Part shown: positions 63,176-64,000 of the stretch, one piece after another
How positions within the stretch are numbered: the stretch's first letter is position 1
How the letters are laid out: the number at the start of each line of letters is the position of its first letter
Assembly: GCA_035318505.1 (NCBI GenBank)
Contig: DATHEQ010000282.1
Coordinates: forward strand, 1 to 64,000
Length of the DNA stretch: 64,000 bases
From: DASWDH01 sp035318505
Lineage (GTDB): Bacteria > Myxococcota_A > Polyangia > Polyangiales > Polyangiaceae
Direction of reading: 5' to 3'
Translations under genes and position numbers: made by a program
Notes under the pieces: model-generated
What the model saw: the letters and a program-made list of their open reading frames with translations, nothing else
Databases searched by the model: none
Told to the model about the DNA's origin: nothing

Positions 63176-64000
63176 GTGACCGAGCCTCGACCCCAAGCGC
63201 GCGCGACGCCGCCTTACGTTTACGCCGGCGCGGTCGCCCTCGGCGGCGGCTTCGCGGCGTTCTGCGTGATGGCGGCCGATGCCACCTGGCGCTGGAGCAT
63301 TGCTCTTGCTACCGCCGCTGTGATCGTCTCCAGCGCCGCGATCGTGGTGATGGTTCGAACGAACGCCGGCGAGACCGCGGTCGATCATGAAACGTCGATC
63401 GCTCGAATGGCGCGCCCTTTGGCACGGACCGGCGCAGCCCTCGTCACGTTCTTTCTGACGCTCTGCGCGGCGGCGTCTGGCCGACTTGGCCTCATCGTGG
63501 CCGCCCTCGTGGTGCCGGCCACTTTTCTCGCACTCGTCGCCGCGGTTTTCTATTTGGGCGTCGCGCTCGGGCCGTGGGCCACCGATGAATCGGGTCGAGC
63601 GCGCCCCCTTCTCTGCCGGCACGGCTTCTGGGTCATCGCGCTGTCCACGCTTCTCTATCTTCCGCTCTTGGGAAGCTTTTCCCTCATCGACCCGTGGGAG
63701 AGTCGCTACGGCGAGGTCGCCCGTGAGATGCTGGCGCGAGGCGATTGGATCTCGCCATGGTGGGCGCAAAGCGGTTGGGACTTTACGAAGCCCGTCCTCG
63801 ACTTCTGGATGCAAGCGCTCGGCATGGGGGCGCTCGGTGTCGATTTTCACGCGGGAAAGATGCTCGCGTCGTCGCCCGCGTTTTTCGCGCGCCCAGAGTG
63901 GGCGGTGCGATTGCCGGCGTTCTTCTTGGCGACGATCGCGCTCTATCTGCTCTACAAGGCGGTCGCTGCGTGGCACGGGCGGCGCGCGGGGGTGCTCGGC
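63176..64000 (+). CDS. GT83/ArnT-like membrane glycosyltransferase (N-terminal part)
   Basis: GTG 63176 is the first start after an in-frame TGA; the frame then stays open to the window edge (275 codons). It begins with several membrane helices (VALGGGFAAFCVMAADATW, LVTFFLTLCAAASGRLGLIV). The family signature follows: LPLLGSFSLIDPWESRYGEV, AREMLARGDWISPWW, FTKPVLDFWMQALGMG and RLPAFFLATIALYLLY. The acidic DPWESRYGE loop is the expected catalytic Asp/Glu site of lipid-linked sugar transferases of the ArnT/PMT superfamily. It likely moves a sugar from a polyprenyl carrier to a lipid or protein in the periplasm. Confidence 0.85.
   Translation, partial: MTEPRPQARATPPYVYAGAVALGGGFAAFCVMAADATWRWSIALATAAVIVSSAAIVVMVRTNAGETAVDHETSIARMARPLARTGAALVTFFLTLCAAASGRLGLIVAALVVPATFLALVAAVFYLGVALGPWATDESGRARPLLCRHGFWVIALSTLLYLPLLGSFSLIDPWESRYGEVAREMLARGDWISPWWAQSGWDFTKPVLDFWMQALGMGALGVDFHAGKMLASSPAFFARPEWAVRLPAFFLATIALYLLYKAVAAWHGRRAGVLG

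Noticed and set aside
1..64000. tRNA, rRNA, transposase or phage genes
   Set aside because: No cloverleaf-like sequence, rRNA stretch, transposase motif or terminal inverted repeat was recognised by eye; a dedicated search could still find a short RNA.

Overview
The window is about 64 kb of high-GC bacterial chromosome. It has the look of a myxobacterium (Myxococcota, probably a Polyangiales-like lineage). The evidence is two eukaryote-like Ser/Thr kinases with membrane segments, a kinase/PEGA-type gene pair, an alpha-galactosidase ending in a MYXO-CTERM-like sorting tail, Gly/Cys-rich exported proteins, S46 and S9 peptidase lipoproteins, and very many two-component and chemosensory genes. 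The taxonomic call is inference. No rRNA, tRNA, CRISPR array, phage or insertion sequence was seen.

Layout. 1-2.7 kb (+): the end of a Gly/Cys-rich exported protein, a single-POTRA Omp85-like outer-membrane protein and a coupled exported protein. 2.7-19.0 kb (-): one long co-directional run. In transcription order it reads SDR, queA, membrane Ser/Thr kinase, GAF-PAS-GGDEF cyclase, sucC, sucD, ndk, a degenerate kinase-like protein, dapD, dapE, two tandem mgtE genes and a MshEN/GAF/HEAT protein. 19.1-24.0 kb (+): an XRE-cupin regulator with its own palindrome, an S46 peptidase lipoprotein, a scar of two truncated genes, and a porin.

24.2-42.2 kb is an 18-kb signalling island. A plus-strand operon (REC-CheW, CheR, CheW, CheA-REC, CheB) converges on a minus-strand operon (REC-GGDEF, MCP, CheY, CheC, PAS-GGDEF). 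Together they make one complete chemosensory pathway that carries its own CheC-type phosphatase and two diguanylate cyclases with intact active and inhibitory sites, so an output through c-di-GMP is plausible. The far side of the island holds truncated kinase and response-regulator ends, a frameshifted CheX-like gene, a response regulator translationally coupled to a two-core hybrid kinase, and a REC-kinase-REC protein.

42.2-55.1 kb is mixed: GH27 alpha-galactosidase, PEGA-like protein plus kinase, Cys-rich lipoprotein, SLC13/ArsB-type permease, S9 peptidase, GST, a single-domain response regulator whose start codon lies in an inverted repeat, an MFS transporter and an APC permease. 55.1-59.1 kb is a compact plus-strand unit: three 13-bp tandem repeats overlapping palindromes, then a methyltransferase, a TetR regulator and a fused alpha/beta-hydrolase/glycosyltransferase. 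59.1-60.0 kb (-) is an ECF sigma factor with a short FecR-like partner. 60.1-63.0 kb holds a broken PAS-kinase-REC gene and an ftsH reading frame broken by one missing base. The window ends inside a GT83/ArnT-like membrane glycosyltransferase.

The two most system-like observations are the chemosensory/c-di-GMP island and the repeat-controlled methyltransferase-TetR-hydrolase/glycosyltransferase unit. A second theme is gene decay. Two head-to-head scars, each joining the 3-prime ends of two truncated genes, and three frameshifted genes lie in or near the signalling genes.
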